Positions 23,824 to 32,352 are shown, numbered from the stretch's first letter. The stretch: DNA of 64,000 bases from Streptomyces erythrochromogenes (GCF_036170895.1 NZ_CP108036.1:5201501-5265500), one strand, 5' to 3'. Program-made: numbers and translations. The notes: generated from the letters alone by a model not told the origin.

Positions 23824-25344
23824 GTGTCCCCTGCCGTCCCTGCCGGACGTACCCTCGCCGTGGCCGTCACCGCCACCGCCCTGCTCGCCGCCGCTCTCGG
23901 CGCCCACACCGCCACCGCCGCCGCGGCCGCCGCCACCGACAAGGTCCTCGTCATCGGCGTCGACGGCGCGGTCCTCGACCGCGTCAAGGCCGCCAACGCC
24001 CCCTACCTGCAGGGCCTGATGGCCCAGGGGCTGACCGCCCGCAGCACCCTCTACGCGGGCCCGATGGCCGCCACCTCCTCGGGCCCCGGCTGGTCCACCA
24101 TCGCCACCGGGGTCTGGCCCGACAAGCACGGGGTGAAGGACAACTCCTTCACCGGCAAGAACTACGCCGCCCACCCCGACTTCCTCACCCGCATCGAAAC
24201 CGCCAAGCCGGCGCTCAACACGTACGCGGCCGCCGACTGGGAGCCGATCACCTCCACCGACCAGAACGGCCCGATCTTCTCCGCCAAGGTCGACAAGCGC
24301 CTCTCCCTCAAGGGCGACCGCGACGGCTACCGCAACGAGGACCCGAAGGTGGCCGCCGCGGCCGCCACGGAACTGCGCACCCAGAACCCGGACGCCGCCT
24401 TCGTCTACCTCGGCGAGATCGACGCCGCCGGCCACTCCCACGGCGCCGCCAGCCAGCAGTACCTCGACGCCGTCGCCCGCGTCGACGCCCTGGTCGGCCA
24501 GCTCCTCACCGCCGTCCAGAACCGCCCGACGTACGGCCAGGAGAACTGGAAGATCCTGGTCACCACCGACCACGGCCACACCTCCTCCGGCGGCCACGGC
24601 GGCTCGACCATCGCCGAGCGCGGCACCTTCGTCATCGCCAAGGGCGCCGGGATCCCCGCCGGTTCGGTCCGCGACGACGTCAGGCTGGCCGACGTGGCCG
24701 CGACCGCGCTCACCCAGGTCGGCGTCGCCGCCCCCGGCATCGACGGCGTCCCGCTGGGCTCCCCGGACAGCGACCCCTTCGACACCCTGCGCCCGGCCCT
24801 CCAGGCCCGGGTGGACGAGACCGGCATCCCGGCCGGGGTGAAGGGCTTCACGCACACCCCGCCCGCCGGGTGGGCCGTCGACAACTCGAAGATGGGCACG
24901 GGCGGGGTCACCGAGTGGGCCGGCTGGGCCTTCGCGACCGACGAGTTCTGGACCCAGTCGCAGCGCGACCAGTGGCGCGAGCTGAACGTCCGCTCCCGTG
25001 ACGTCTTCGCCGTCGCCGACTCCGACGAGTGGGACGACAAGACCCGAACCGGCACCTTCGACTCCACCCTCGTCACCCCCAAGTGGCCGGTCGCGGGCGG
25101 CAGTACGCGCACCCTCACGTTCCAGACGCACTACCGCCACGAGGCCGGCCAGACCGCGCAGGTCCTCGTCTCCTACAACGGCGCCGCCCCGACGGTGGTG
25201 AAGACGTACACCGCAGACGCCGTCGCCAAGGCCGACTCCGTCGCCCTCCAGGTCCCGGCCGGTGCCACCGACGTCCAGGTCCGCTTCCGCTACAGCGGCA
25301 ACAACAACTGGTTCTGGACCGTCGACAACGTCCGCCTGGGCTGA
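23824..25344 (+). CDS. Secreted alkaline phosphatase / phosphodiesterase family enzyme
   Basis: 506 residues. GTG 23824 is preferred because GGAGGAG lies just before it; an in-frame ATG 33 nt upstream would add a leader before the signal peptide. Residues 1-35 are a Sec signal peptide. The catalytic domain shows the metal and nucleophile layout of the superfamily: VIGVDGA, SSGPGWSTIATG (nucleophile Thr/Ser), GEIDAAGHSHG and TTDHGHTSSGGHGG. Residues ~390-506 form a beta-sandwich with a C-terminal jelly-roll look (DVQVRFRYSGNNNWFWTVDNV). Related enzymes include phosphonoacetate hydrolase and nucleotide pyrophosphatases. Its shared operator ties it to phosphonate use, releasing phosphate or substrate outside the cell. 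Confidence 0.87.
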   Translation: MSPAVPAGRTLAVAVTATALLAAALGAHTATAAAAAATDKVLVIGVDGAVLDRVKAANAPYLQGLMAQGLTARSTLYAGPMAATSSGPGWSTIATGVWPDKHGVKDNSFTGKNYAAHPDFLTRIETAKPALNTYAAADWEPITSTDQNGPIFSAKVDKRLSLKGDRDGYRNEDPKVAAAAATELRTQNPDAAFVYLGEIDAAGHSHGAASQQYLDAVARVDALVGQLLTAVQNRPTYGQENWKILVTTDHGHTSSGGHGGSTIAERGTFVIAKGAGIPAGSVRDDVRLADVAATALTQVGVAAPGIDGVPLGSPDSDPFDTLRPALQARVDETGIPAGVKGFTHTPPAGWAVDNSKMGTGGVTEWAGWAFATDEFWTQSQRDQWRELNVRSRDVFAVADSDEWDDKTRTGTFDSTLVTPKWPVAGGSTRTLTFQTHYRHEAGQTAQVLVSYNGAAPTVVKTYTADAVAKADSVALQVPAGATDVQVRFRYSGNNNWFWTVDNVRLG

Positions 25345-25375
25345 TCGTCCGGCCCCGCCCCCGGGACCCCGGCGT

Positions 25376-25410
25376 CCGGGCTGTGGACGGCAAGGACGTC
25401 CACAGCCCGG
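25376..25410 (+). terminator. Strong hairpin terminator
   Basis: Perfect 14-bp arms (CCGGGCTGTGGACG and complement) around a 7-nt loop, 31 nt after the phosphatase stop; no T-tract. Confidence 0.8.
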
Positions 25411-25468
25411 CCCGGATAGGGTGGTACAGACCAGAGGCAGCAGGTCAGCGAGAGCGGAGAACAGTCCA

Positions 25469-26248
25469 GTGGCAGAGCGCAAGCCGATCGAATCCTGGCT
25501 CACCGACATGGACGGGGTCCTCATCCACGAGGGCACCCCGATCCCGGGCGCCGATGCCTTCATCAAGCGGCTGCGCGACTCCGGCAAGCCCTTCCTGGTG
25601 TTGACCAACAACTCCATCTACACCCCGCGCGACCTCCAGGCCCGCCTGGCCCGCATGGGTCTGGACGTCCCCGTGGAGAACATCTGGACCTCCGCCCTGG
25701 CCACCGCGAAGTTCCTCGACGACCAGCGCCCGGGCGGCACGGCGTACGTCATCGGCGAGGCCGGTCTGACGACCGCCCTGCACGACATCGGCTACATCCT
25801 CACCGACCACGAGCCCGACTACGTGGTCCTGGGCGAGACCCGCACCTACAGCTTCGAGGCCATGACCAAGGCGGTCCGCCTGATCAACGCCGGTGCGCGC
25901 TTCATCTGCACCAACCCGGACGAGACCGGCCCCTCCACCGAGGGCCCGCTCCCGGCCACCGGCGCCGTCGCCGCCCTGATCACCAAGGCGACCGGCAAGC
26001 AGCCGTACTTCGCGGGCAAGCCGAACCCGCTGATGATGCGTACGGGCCTCAACGCCATCGGCGCGCACTCGGAGACCAGCGCGATGATCGGCGACCGGAT
26101 GGACACCGACGTGCTGGCCGGCCTGGAGGCGGGCATGCAGACCTTCCTCGTCCTGACCGGTCTGACCAGCGAGCAGGACACCGAGAAGTTCCCGTACCGC
26201 CCGACCAAGACGGTCGCCTCGATCGCGGACCTGGTCGACCTGGTCTGA
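25469..26248 (+). CDS. HAD-IIA (NagD-like) hydrolase
   Basis: 259 residues from GTG 25469, the standard length for this conserved streptomycete enzyme. Motif I is DMDGVL (13-18), motif II FLVLTNNS, motif III near FAGKPNP and motif IV MIGDRMDTDV. The C2-type cap between motifs II and III classifies it as HAD-IIA, like E. coli NagD (UMP/GMP phosphatase) and p-nitrophenylphosphatases. It dephosphorylates a small cytoplasmic metabolite, identity unknown. It is isolated by hairpins on both sides, so it is not part of the phosphonate operon despite the HAD link. Confidence 0.9.
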   Translation: MAERKPIESWLTDMDGVLIHEGTPIPGADAFIKRLRDSGKPFLVLTNNSIYTPRDLQARLARMGLDVPVENIWTSALATAKFLDDQRPGGTAYVIGEAGLTTALHDIGYILTDHEPDYVVLGETRTYSFEAMTKAVRLINAGARFICTNPDETGPSTEGPLPATGAVAALITKATGKQPYFAGKPNPLMMRTGLNAIGAHSETSAMIGDRMDTDVLAGLEAGMQTFLVLTGLTSEQDTEKFPYRPTKTVASIADLVDLV

Positions 26249-26334
26249 CGGACGGCCGTGCGGTCGGCAGTGCGGACGCGGGCCGTACGGCCGTCCGGGC
26301 GTACCGCGTTTGGGGCGTACGGCTGACACGTACG

Positions 26335-26360
26335 GCGCCGCTCCGGATGCGGAGCGGCGC
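26335..26360 (+). terminator. Hairpin terminator
   Basis: 10-bp perfect arms (GCGCCGCTCC and complement) with loop GGATGC, between the HAD gene and the sortase-linked operon. Confidence 0.6.
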
Positions 26361-26395
26361 GCCGCGCGTGAATCTCCTTGTCGAGGAGGTTCACC

Positions 26396-27016
26396 ATGCG
26401 CAGTGTTCCGATCGCTGTCCGCACCGCCGCCGTGGCCGCCGCCCTGGCGGCGTTCTCCGCGGTCACCGTCGTGTCCGCGCCCACCGCCCTCGCGGGTGAG
26501 GAGGACCGCGGCGACCGCGGCAGCATCACGGTCGACCCGAACCCGGCCAACCCGGGAGCGCAGGTCAAGCTGCGGGTCCACGGCTGCGAGGGCAACAAGG
26601 GGGCGGCCAAGTCCTCCGTCTTCGTGTCGGACGCCGACCTCTACGGGCGGGACGGCGGACGCCGCAGCCCGCTCTACGGCGACGCGATGATCAGCTCGCA
26701 CGCCTCGCCGGGCTGGCACGCCGTCCGGGTGTACTGCGACGGGGACGAGAAGTTCACCGGCTCCGTGCAGATCTCCGCCTACCGCCACCCCTCCCACCAC
26801 GCCTCGCCGATCTGGCCGGTCCACGCGGGCGGCGGCGGCATGGCGGACCGCCCGGCCGAGGCACCCGGCCTGCTCACCGCGGCGAAGAAGGAGCACACCG
26901 GCGGCGACGGCCCGGGGATGCCCCACACGGTGATCGGCGCCGTGCTCGCCGCGGTGGCCACGCTGGCCGTCGCGGGCCGGGCGCTGGCGCTTCGCCGCCG
27001 TCGCAGCGGCGAGTGA
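26396..27016 (+). CDS. Secreted membrane-anchored protein paired with class F sortase
   Basis: 206 residues. ATG 26396 follows CGAGGAGG. A signal peptide (to VSAPTALA) leads into an Ig-like beta domain (SITVDPNPANPGAQVKLRVHGCEG, with Cys pair in HGCEG and VYCDG). A low-complexity linker, a C-terminal hydrophobic helix (VIGAVLAAVATLAVAGRALAL) and RRRRSGE tail follow. The region before the helix contains EHTGG, a degenerate sorting-like motif, so wall attachment is possible but not sure. It lies 12 nt before the class F sortase gene, a pairing that is common in streptomycetes. Confidence 0.8.
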   Translation: MRSVPIAVRTAAVAAALAAFSAVTVVSAPTALAGEEDRGDRGSITVDPNPANPGAQVKLRVHGCEGNKGAAKSSVFVSDADLYGRDGGRRSPLYGDAMISSHASPGWHAVRVYCDGDEKFTGSVQISAYRHPSHHASPIWPVHAGGGGMADRPAEAPGLLTAAKKEHTGGDGPGMPHTVIGAVLAAVATLAVAGRALALRRRRSGE

Positions 27017-27028
27017 GGCGGGCGCCGC

Positions 27029-27709
27029 GTGAGCGAGCAGTGGCGGACGGACGAGGCCAAGGCCTCCGCCGGGGGCCGGATGCTGACCTTCGCGGCCTGG
27101 TCGGTGCTGGTGCTGGGCCTGTGGCTGTGGGGCCGTGAGCTGACCGTGGCGCCGGCCCCGCTCTCCGGGCAGGCCGGCGGGGCGCTGAGCGCGGGGCTGC
27201 CGGCCGCGCACGCCCCCGTCGCGGGATCGCTGCCGCAGCGCGTCGACGTCCCGTCCATAGGCATCCAGGCCCCGGTGGTCTCCCGGGGCCTGGACAAGGA
27301 CGGCGCGATCGATCCGCCGCCGTACGACAGCCCGGGCACGGTGGGCTGGTGGGGGCAGGGCGTCCAGCCGGGGGCGGCGGGGACGGCGCTGATGGTGGGC
27401 CACGTGGACACGCGGTCCAAGCCGGCGGTCTTCTACGGCCTGAGCTCGGCGCAGCCGGGCGACAAGGTGCGGGTGGTGCGGGCGGACGGGTCCGTGGCCG
27501 AGTTCACGATCGAGGACGTACGGGTCTACGAGCGCGCGGCCTTCGACGCGCACAAGGCGTACGGTCCGCGGGTGCGGGGCCGCGCGGAACTGCGGCTGGT
27601 GACCTGCGGGGGAACGTACGACAAGGCGGCCAAGGAGTACACGGCGAACGTGGTGGTCTCCGCCTACCTGACGGGCGTGGGAGCCCGCCCCGGGACGACG
27701 GCGGTCTAG
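27029..27709 (+). CDS. Class F sortase
   Basis: 226 residues from GTG 27029. One N-terminal membrane helix (MLTFAAWSVLVLGLWLWG) and a short stalk precede the sortase domain. The conserved N-terminal block is VPSIGIQAPVV. The catalytic His is H125 in LMVGHVDT, Cys is C193 in LVTCGGTY, and the following YTANVVVSAY is the class F ending. It acts on the outer face of the membrane; substrates of class F enzymes are poorly known, and the co-transcribed upstream protein is the first candidate. A strong terminator follows, shared with the opposing tRNA. Confidence 0.92.
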   Translation: MSEQWRTDEAKASAGGRMLTFAAWSVLVLGLWLWGRELTVAPAPLSGQAGGALSAGLPAAHAPVAGSLPQRVDVPSIGIQAPVVSRGLDKDGAIDPPPYDSPGTVGWWGQGVQPGAAGTALMVGHVDTRSKPAVFYGLSSAQPGDKVRVVRADGSVAEFTIEDVRVYERAAFDAHKAYGPRVRGRAELRLVTCGGTYDKAAKEYTANVVVSAYLTGVGARPGTTAV

Positions 27710-27734
27710 CGCGCTCGTCACGCGGAGAACGAAG

Positions 27735-27766
27735 AAGCCCCTCACAGCTTTCGCTGTGAGGGGCTT
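27735..27766. terminator. Bidirectional terminator, sortase F / tRNA-Lys
   Basis: Perfect 14-bp arms (AAGCCCCTCACAGC) with TTTC loop between convergent transcription units. Confidence 0.9.
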
Positions 27767-27776
27767 CCTCCGTCTG

Positions 27777-27850
27777 TGCGCCGCCAGGGACTCGAACCCC
27801 GGACCCGCTGATTAAGAGTCAGCTGCTCTAACCAACTGAGCTAGCGGCGC
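27777..27850 (-). tRNA. tRNA-Lys (CTT), copy 1
   Basis: 74 nt on the minus strand, no encoded CCA. All arms fold: acceptor GCGCCGC/GCGGCGC, D-arm GCTC/GAGC, anticodon loop CTCTTAA with anticodon CTT (reads AAG), T-arm CGGGG-TTCGAGT-CCCTG, discriminator A. Identical to the genes at 37007-37080 and 48411-48484. The sequence GCTTGCTGAC just upstream is shared with copy 3. Confidence 0.97.
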
Positions 27851-27963
27851 TTGCTGACAGGGAAAACTCTACCCCACCTCTGCGGGTGCTCGTGACCAGC
27901 CACGCCCGCCCTGTCCGATTAACCCATGTTTGAGCGGTTTATCGTGCACGATATGTCTGCGCC

Positions 27964-27994
27964 GACCGCATCTGATGCTTTATCAGGTGCGGTC
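27964..27994. promoter_or_regulatory. Leader hairpin before cell-wall hydrolase gene
   Basis: 13-bp arms (GACCGCATCTGAT / ATCAGGTGCGGTC, one G-U compatible pair) with a GCTTT loop, 41 nt before the ATG. It could be a 5'-UTR regulatory stem or an operator. I looked for the conserved elements of the c-di-AMP riboswitch and did not find them. Confidence 0.4.
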
Positions 27995-28035
27995 CCGGTC
28001 GACCACTGGAACAGCAGGGGAGTGGACGGAACCGC

Positions 28036-29421
28036 ATGACGATGCAGCCCCCGACGCGTGTGCAGATGCCGATGCCCGCTTTCGAGGAGTACGAGCCCGC
28101 GGGCGACTGCGTGTGCCGGGGATGCGCCGAGCGCCGCCGCGCCCTCGCCCGCGCCAGGGTTATACCGCTCCGGGACGGCGGTCACCCCGCCGCGCGCGGC
28201 GCGCGCCGGGCGCTGGTCCTGGCCACCGCCGCCGGAGTGGTCCTCGGCGGCGGCAGCGGGACCGCGGTGGCCCTGAGCACGCCGGCCACCGGACCGGCGG
28301 CCGGCGACGACCCCGGCAGCCCGCAGGGCGGCCGCACCCCCCTGCACGGCCCGCAGGGCAAGCCGGGCAGCCCCGGAGCCCCGGGCCGGCCCGGGGCCGT
28401 GAAGCGGATCGACCGCACGACGATCATCAACAGGGCGAAGCTGTGGCTGGACGCGGAGGTCCCCTACAGCATGTCCACCTACTGGTCGGACGGCTACCGG
28501 CAGGACTGCTCCGGCTACGTCTCCATGGCCTGGAACCTCGGCTCGAACGAGTGGACCGGCAGCCTCGACAAGTTCGCCACCAAGATCACCAAGGATGACC
28601 TGCTGCCGGGGGACATGCTGCTCTTCCACAACCCGGCGGACCCCACCAACGGCTCGCACGTGGTCCTCTTCGGCGGCTGGGTCGACGAGACGCGCACCCA
28701 CTACGTCGCCTACGAGCAGACGCGCCCCACGACGCGGAAGCTTGCCACGCCCTACGGGTACTGGGCCAACGCGGCGAAGTACGTCCCCTACCGGTTCAAC
28801 GGGGTGACCGGCGGCATCGTCCCGGAGGTCCCGGGCGCCGTGCCCGCCCCCGAACCGCCGGCGGCCGGTCCGGAGCCGGGCGACGCGCCCAAGACCTTCC
28901 CGGGCGCGGACAAGTTCGCCCCGGGCGCCGTCAACGACCATGTGGCCCAGCTGGGCCGGATGCTGATCGAGCGCGGCGCGTACCGCTTCTACCCCAAGGG
29001 GGTGGCCGACCGGACGTGGAGCGACCACGACCGGCTCGCCACCCAGGCGTTCCAGCGCGCACAGGGCTGGACGGGCGCCGATGCCGACGGCGTCCCCGGC
29101 GCGCACACCTGGCGCCTGCTCGTCGACAAGCAGGGCAAGAACATCGCGCCGCTGGTGGGCGCGGCGCCCGGCCCGGGCGGCGTACGGGCCTACCCGGGGG
29201 CCGCGGTGTTCCGCCCGGGGCGGTCGCACCCGGCCGTCGAGGCCCTCGGCCGGCAGCTGGTGAAGAAGGGCTTCGGCAAGTACTACACGTCCGGCCCCGG
29301 CGCCCGCTGGGGCGAGGCAGACCGCCGCAACGTCGAGGCCTTCCAGCGCGCGCAGGGCTGGCGCGGGGCCGCGGCCAATGGCTACCCGGGCCCGGAAACC
29401 TGGCGCCGGCTGTTCGCATGA
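28036..29421 (+). CDS. NlpC/P60-like cell-wall hydrolase with two peptidoglycan-binding repeats
   Basis: 461 residues. A Cys-containing cytoplasmic leader (CVCRGCAERRR) and a membrane helix (ALVLATAAGVVLGGG) are followed by a short collagen-like stretch (GPQGKPGSPGAPGRPG, ~105-120). Next is a NlpC/P60-type domain with catalytic C158 in YRQDCSGYVSMAW and H208 in NGSHVVLFGGW. Two C-terminal repeats (~300-370 and ~395-461), each ending FQRAQGW ... G-x-P-G-x-x-T-W-R-x-L, are peptidoglycan-binding modules. It should cleave stem peptides outside the membrane. The stop overlaps a possible ATG of the following SPFH gene, so the two are co-transcribed. Confidence 0.87.
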   Translation: MTMQPPTRVQMPMPAFEEYEPAGDCVCRGCAERRRALARARVIPLRDGGHPAARGARRALVLATAAGVVLGGGSGTAVALSTPATGPAAGDDPGSPQGGRTPLHGPQGKPGSPGAPGRPGAVKRIDRTTIINRAKLWLDAEVPYSMSTYWSDGYRQDCSGYVSMAWNLGSNEWTGSLDKFATKITKDDLLPGDMLLFHNPADPTNGSHVVLFGGWVDETRTHYVAYEQTRPTTRKLATPYGYWANAAKYVPYRFNGVTGGIVPEVPGAVPAPEPPAAGPEPGDAPKTFPGADKFAPGAVNDHVAQLGRMLIERGAYRFYPKGVADRTWSDHDRLATQAFQRAQGWTGADADGVPGAHTWRLLVDKQGKNIAPLVGAAPGPGGVRAYPGAAVFRPGRSHPAVEALGRQLVKKGFGKYYTSGPGARWGEADRRNVEAFQRAQGWRGAAANGYPGPETWRRLFA

Positions 29422-29432
29422 CGGAGGTAACG

Positions 29433-32228
29433 ATGTTTCCCACGCGCACCACCTCGACGACGGGCACCCTCCGCGTACCGGCCGCGCCCAAGCCCGCCCC
29501 GACCTCCTTCGGCTGGGCCACCACCACCCCGACCCTGTCCCTCCGGACCCCGACCCCGCCCGGGCCGGCGTCGCCGACGGGCGCCGAGCCTCCCGTCCCG
29601 ACCCCTGGCGTGGAGGCTTTGCCCGGGGCGGCGGACCTGGGCGCCGCGCCCTCCGCCCCGGCGGCCGCCCCCGCCCCGTCGCCCGCGGCAGCACCGCAAT
29701 CCGCCCCGACCCCGGCCGCGGCAGCACCGCCCCGGGCGGCGGACCCGGAGGTCGTCCCGTCGCCTGCGGAGCCGCGTGAGGCCCCAGCCGGTTGGGCCTC
29801 GCACGGAGCGGGGTATCCGGGGGCCGCGCCCGCCTCTGTCCCGTCCCCCGCGGCGTCGGCGGAGCCGGTGGGGGCCCCGGCCGGATACCGCTCGCCGGCG
29901 GCGCCGACCGGTCAGGCTCCGCTCCGGGCGGGAAGCCCGGAGGCCGTGCCTGCCTTCGGGCCCGCACCGCACGCGGTTCCGGCTCCTGCCGGGGAGGCTC
30001 CGCCCCGGGCGGGGAGCCCGGAGGCCGTGCCTGCCTTCGGGCCCGCGCCGCACGCGGTTCCGGCTCCTGCCGGGGAGGCTCCGCCCCGGGCGGGGAGCCC
30101 GGAGACCGTGCCTGCCTCCGGGCCCGCACCGCACGCGGTTCCGGCGCCGACCGGTCAGGCTCCGCCCCGGGCGGGAAGCCCGGAGACCGTGCCTGCCTCC
30201 GGGCCCGCACCGCACGCCGCGCCGGCGGAGTCGCCGGACGGCCCGGCCGATTGGGCCTCGTCCCGAGCGGCGCACCGGGGCGCTCCGCAGTCCGTGCCCG
30301 CTGCTGTCCCCGCGCCGTATGCCGCGTCGGCGGAGCCGATGGAGGGCCCGACCGGTCAGGCTCCGCCCCGGGCGGGAAGCCCGGAGGCCGTCCCCGCCTC
30401 TGTCTCGGCGCCCGCGGCGGCTCCGCACACCGCGCCGGTGGAACCGGGTGACGGTGCGGCTCCCGCGGTGTGGGCCCCGCAGGCCGTTCCGCTCGGCACG
30501 TACGCCTCGCCCCGCGCCGCGGAGCCGTCGGCCGAACCCGCCCCCGCCTCGCTCGCCGTACCGGCGCGTGCGGCGGAGCCGCTGGAGACGCCGACCGCCG
30601 CCCCGCGAGTGGAGGGCGTTCCCGCTGCCGTTCCGGCGCCTGCCGGTGAGGCTGCGTCTCGGGCGGCGGACCGGGTGGCCGCGCCGGCCCCGCACGCCGT
30701 ACCCGCGCCGCTGGAGCGGCCCGCCGTGAACCGTGCCGTGCGTGCGGCGGAGCCCGGGGCGGCCCCTGCCCCGGCGCCGTTCGGGCAGGCTCCGCCTCCG
30801 GCGACGGGCCCGGGGGCCGGCGGCGCACCGGCGTTCGCCGGGCACGGCGCGGATCCGGCGGACGGGTCCGCGCGGCGCTGCGCGACGGCGGGGGCGGAGG
30901 GCGTTCCCGCCTCCGGCCCGGCCGCGCAGGAGCCCACGGCGGCGGCCGTGCCCGCGGCGCGGGGGGAGTCCGAGCCCGAGCCCGTGCACACCACGGCCGA
31001 CTCCGCGCCCGACAGCCCGTACATCCCGCACCCGCACCCGCAGCACGAGGACGACGAACGGCGCGAGGAACCCGACACCGCGCCCGACTCCGGCGTGCCC
31101 GGCCCCGGCGTCGCCGAGATCGTCGCCCAGGCGGTGGCGCGCGCCATGGAGGAGGGCGACACGCAGGACCTCCCGCACGTCTCCGCCCCCCACCGCGGCA
31201 CCGCCGTCACCGAGGTACCGGTGAGCCTCCCGTTCCGGGCCGCGTCGACCACCCTCCTGCCGAAGCGCGAGCCCGCCGCCACGCCCCCGCCCGCGCGCCC
31301 CGCGCGTCCCACCCCCGGCCGCCGCGTCCCCCGCGGGGACGACCGCCTCCGCGAGCACCGCGGCCCGGTGCTCCCCGGCTGGGTCGGCGTGGCCGTCGGC
31401 GGGCTCGCCCTGGCCGGCTGCACGGCAGTGCTCTGGCGGGCCGGGGCCGTCCCCGACGCGTTCGCGGCCGCCTTCGGTGCGGCCCCCCGCGCCTACCACG
31501 GCCTGCGCGCCACCCACTGGCCGCCGCTCGCCTTCCTCGGCATCGTCGCCCTCGTGGCGCTCGGCGGCCTCGGCCGGGCCCGTACCGGCCACGCCTGGGT
31601 GCTGACCCTCTTCGGCCGCTACCGCGGCACGGTCCGCCGTACCGGCCTGACCTGGGTCAGCCCCCTCCTGCTGCGCCGCCGGGTCGACGTACGCCTGCGC
31701 CACTGGCGCAGCGACCCGATGCCCGCCGTCGACTCCGGCGGCCTCGCCCTCCAGGTCGTCGTCCAGGTCGTCTGGCAGGTCAAGGACACCGCCCGGGCCA
31801 CGCTCGCCGTCGCGGACCACACCGAGTACCTCGCCGAGCAGGTCGAGTCGGCCATGGCCCGCGTGCTGTCCCAGCTCCCGGCGGACGCCTTCCACGAGGA
31901 CGCCCCGACCCTGCGCGACGCCGAGGCCGTCGGCGACGCGCTGACCCGGATGCTGGCGGCCGAGACCGAGGCGGTCGGGATCGAGGTGTTCTCGGCCCAG
32001 CCGACCCGGATCGAGTACGCGGCCGAGGTCGCCGAGGCCATGCGCCGCCGCCGGGTCGCCGCGATCGACGCCAAGCACCGGGACACCGTGCTCACCTCGG
32101 TGGTGGACGCGGTGGACGACACCGTGCACCGGCTGACCTCGCGCGGACTCGTCGAGCTCGACGACTACGAGCGCAAGGCCCTGGTGAGGGACCTCACGGT
32201 CGCCTTCTGCACGGGCCGCACCGAATAG
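29433..32228 (+). CDS. SPFH/Band 7 protein with very long Pro/Ala repeat region
   Basis: 931 residues from ATG 29433 (GGAGGTAACG directly upstream; an in-frame ATG at 29418 overlaps the previous stop). Residues ~30-600 are Pro/Ala/Glu-rich low complexity, including four near-identical 27-residue repeats (APPRAGSPE-x-VPA-x-GPAPHA). After a charged segment (HPHPQHEDDERREEPD), two membrane helices (~650-720) lead into a Band 7/SPFH domain: GRYRGTVRRTGLTWVSPLLLRRRVDVR, ALQVVVQVVWQVKD, VLSQLPADAFHED and IEYAAEVAEAMRRRRVAAIDAK. Such proteins build membrane scaffolds and recruit proteases. Co-transcription with a cell-wall hydrolase suggests an envelope role. Confidence 0.85.
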   Translation: MFPTRTTSTTGTLRVPAAPKPAPTSFGWATTTPTLSLRTPTPPGPASPTGAEPPVPTPGVEALPGAADLGAAPSAPAAAPAPSPAAAPQSAPTPAAAAPPRAADPEVVPSPAEPREAPAGWASHGAGYPGAAPASVPSPAASAEPVGAPAGYRSPAAPTGQAPLRAGSPEAVPAFGPAPHAVPAPAGEAPPRAGSPEAVPAFGPAPHAVPAPAGEAPPRAGSPETVPASGPAPHAVPAPTGQAPPRAGSPETVPASGPAPHAAPAESPDGPADWASSRAAHRGAPQSVPAAVPAPYAASAEPMEGPTGQAPPRAGSPEAVPASVSAPAAAPHTAPVEPGDGAAPAVWAPQAVPLGTYASPRAAEPSAEPAPASLAVPARAAEPLETPTAAPRVEGVPAAVPAPAGEAASRAADRVAAPAPHAVPAPLERPAVNRAVRAAEPGAAPAPAPFGQAPPPATGPGAGGAPAFAGHGADPADGSARRCATAGAEGVPASGPAAQEPTAAAVPAARGESEPEPVHTTADSAPDSPYIPHPHPQHEDDERREEPDTAPDSGVPGPGVAEIVAQAVARAMEEGDTQDLPHVSAPHRGTAVTEVPVSLPFRAASTTLLPKREPAATPPPARPARPTPGRRVPRGDDRLREHRGPVLPGWVGVAVGGLALAGCTAVLWRAGAVPDAFAAAFGAAPRAYHGLRATHWPPLAFLGIVALVALGGLGRARTGHAWVLTLFGRYRGTVRRTGLTWVSPLLLRRRVDVRLRHWRSDPMPAVDSGGLALQVVVQVVWQVKDTARATLAVADHTEYLAEQVESAMARVLSQLPADAFHEDAPTLRDAEAVGDALTRMLAAETEAVGIEVFSAQPTRIEYAAEVAEAMRRRRVAAIDAKHRDTVLTSVVDAVDDTVHRLTSRGLVELDDYERKALVRDLTVAFCTGRTE
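29915..30238 (+). repeat. 81-bp tandem repeat inside SPFH gene (4 copies)
   Basis: Units begin GGCTCCGC at 29915, 29996, 30077 and 30158, exactly 81 nt apart, encoding a 27-residue repeat. A diverged fifth unit starts near 30357. Confidence 0.9.
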
Positions 32229-32270
32229 CGGGACGCGCATCACGCCTCACGCATCACGCATCACGACGGG

Positions 32271-32305
32271 AAACGGGTGGCCGGAAGCGACCGGACCACC
32301 CGTTT
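32271..32305 (+). terminator. Hairpin terminator with T-rich tail
   Basis: Arms AAACGGGTGGCCGG and CCGGACCACCCGTTT (one bulge) followed by TTCTC, after the SPFH gene. Just before it a CGCATCACG-type short repeat occurs three to four times (32236-32265). Confidence 0.8.
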
Positions 32306-32352
32306 TCTCATTGGTATGGACATGGCCAACTCTCGTCAATAATCTGGGACTT

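Noticed and set aside
27851..28035. c-di-AMP (ydaO-type) riboswitch before the cell-wall hydrolase
   Set aside because: Such genes often carry it, but the conserved sequence blocks are absent; only one hairpin is present.
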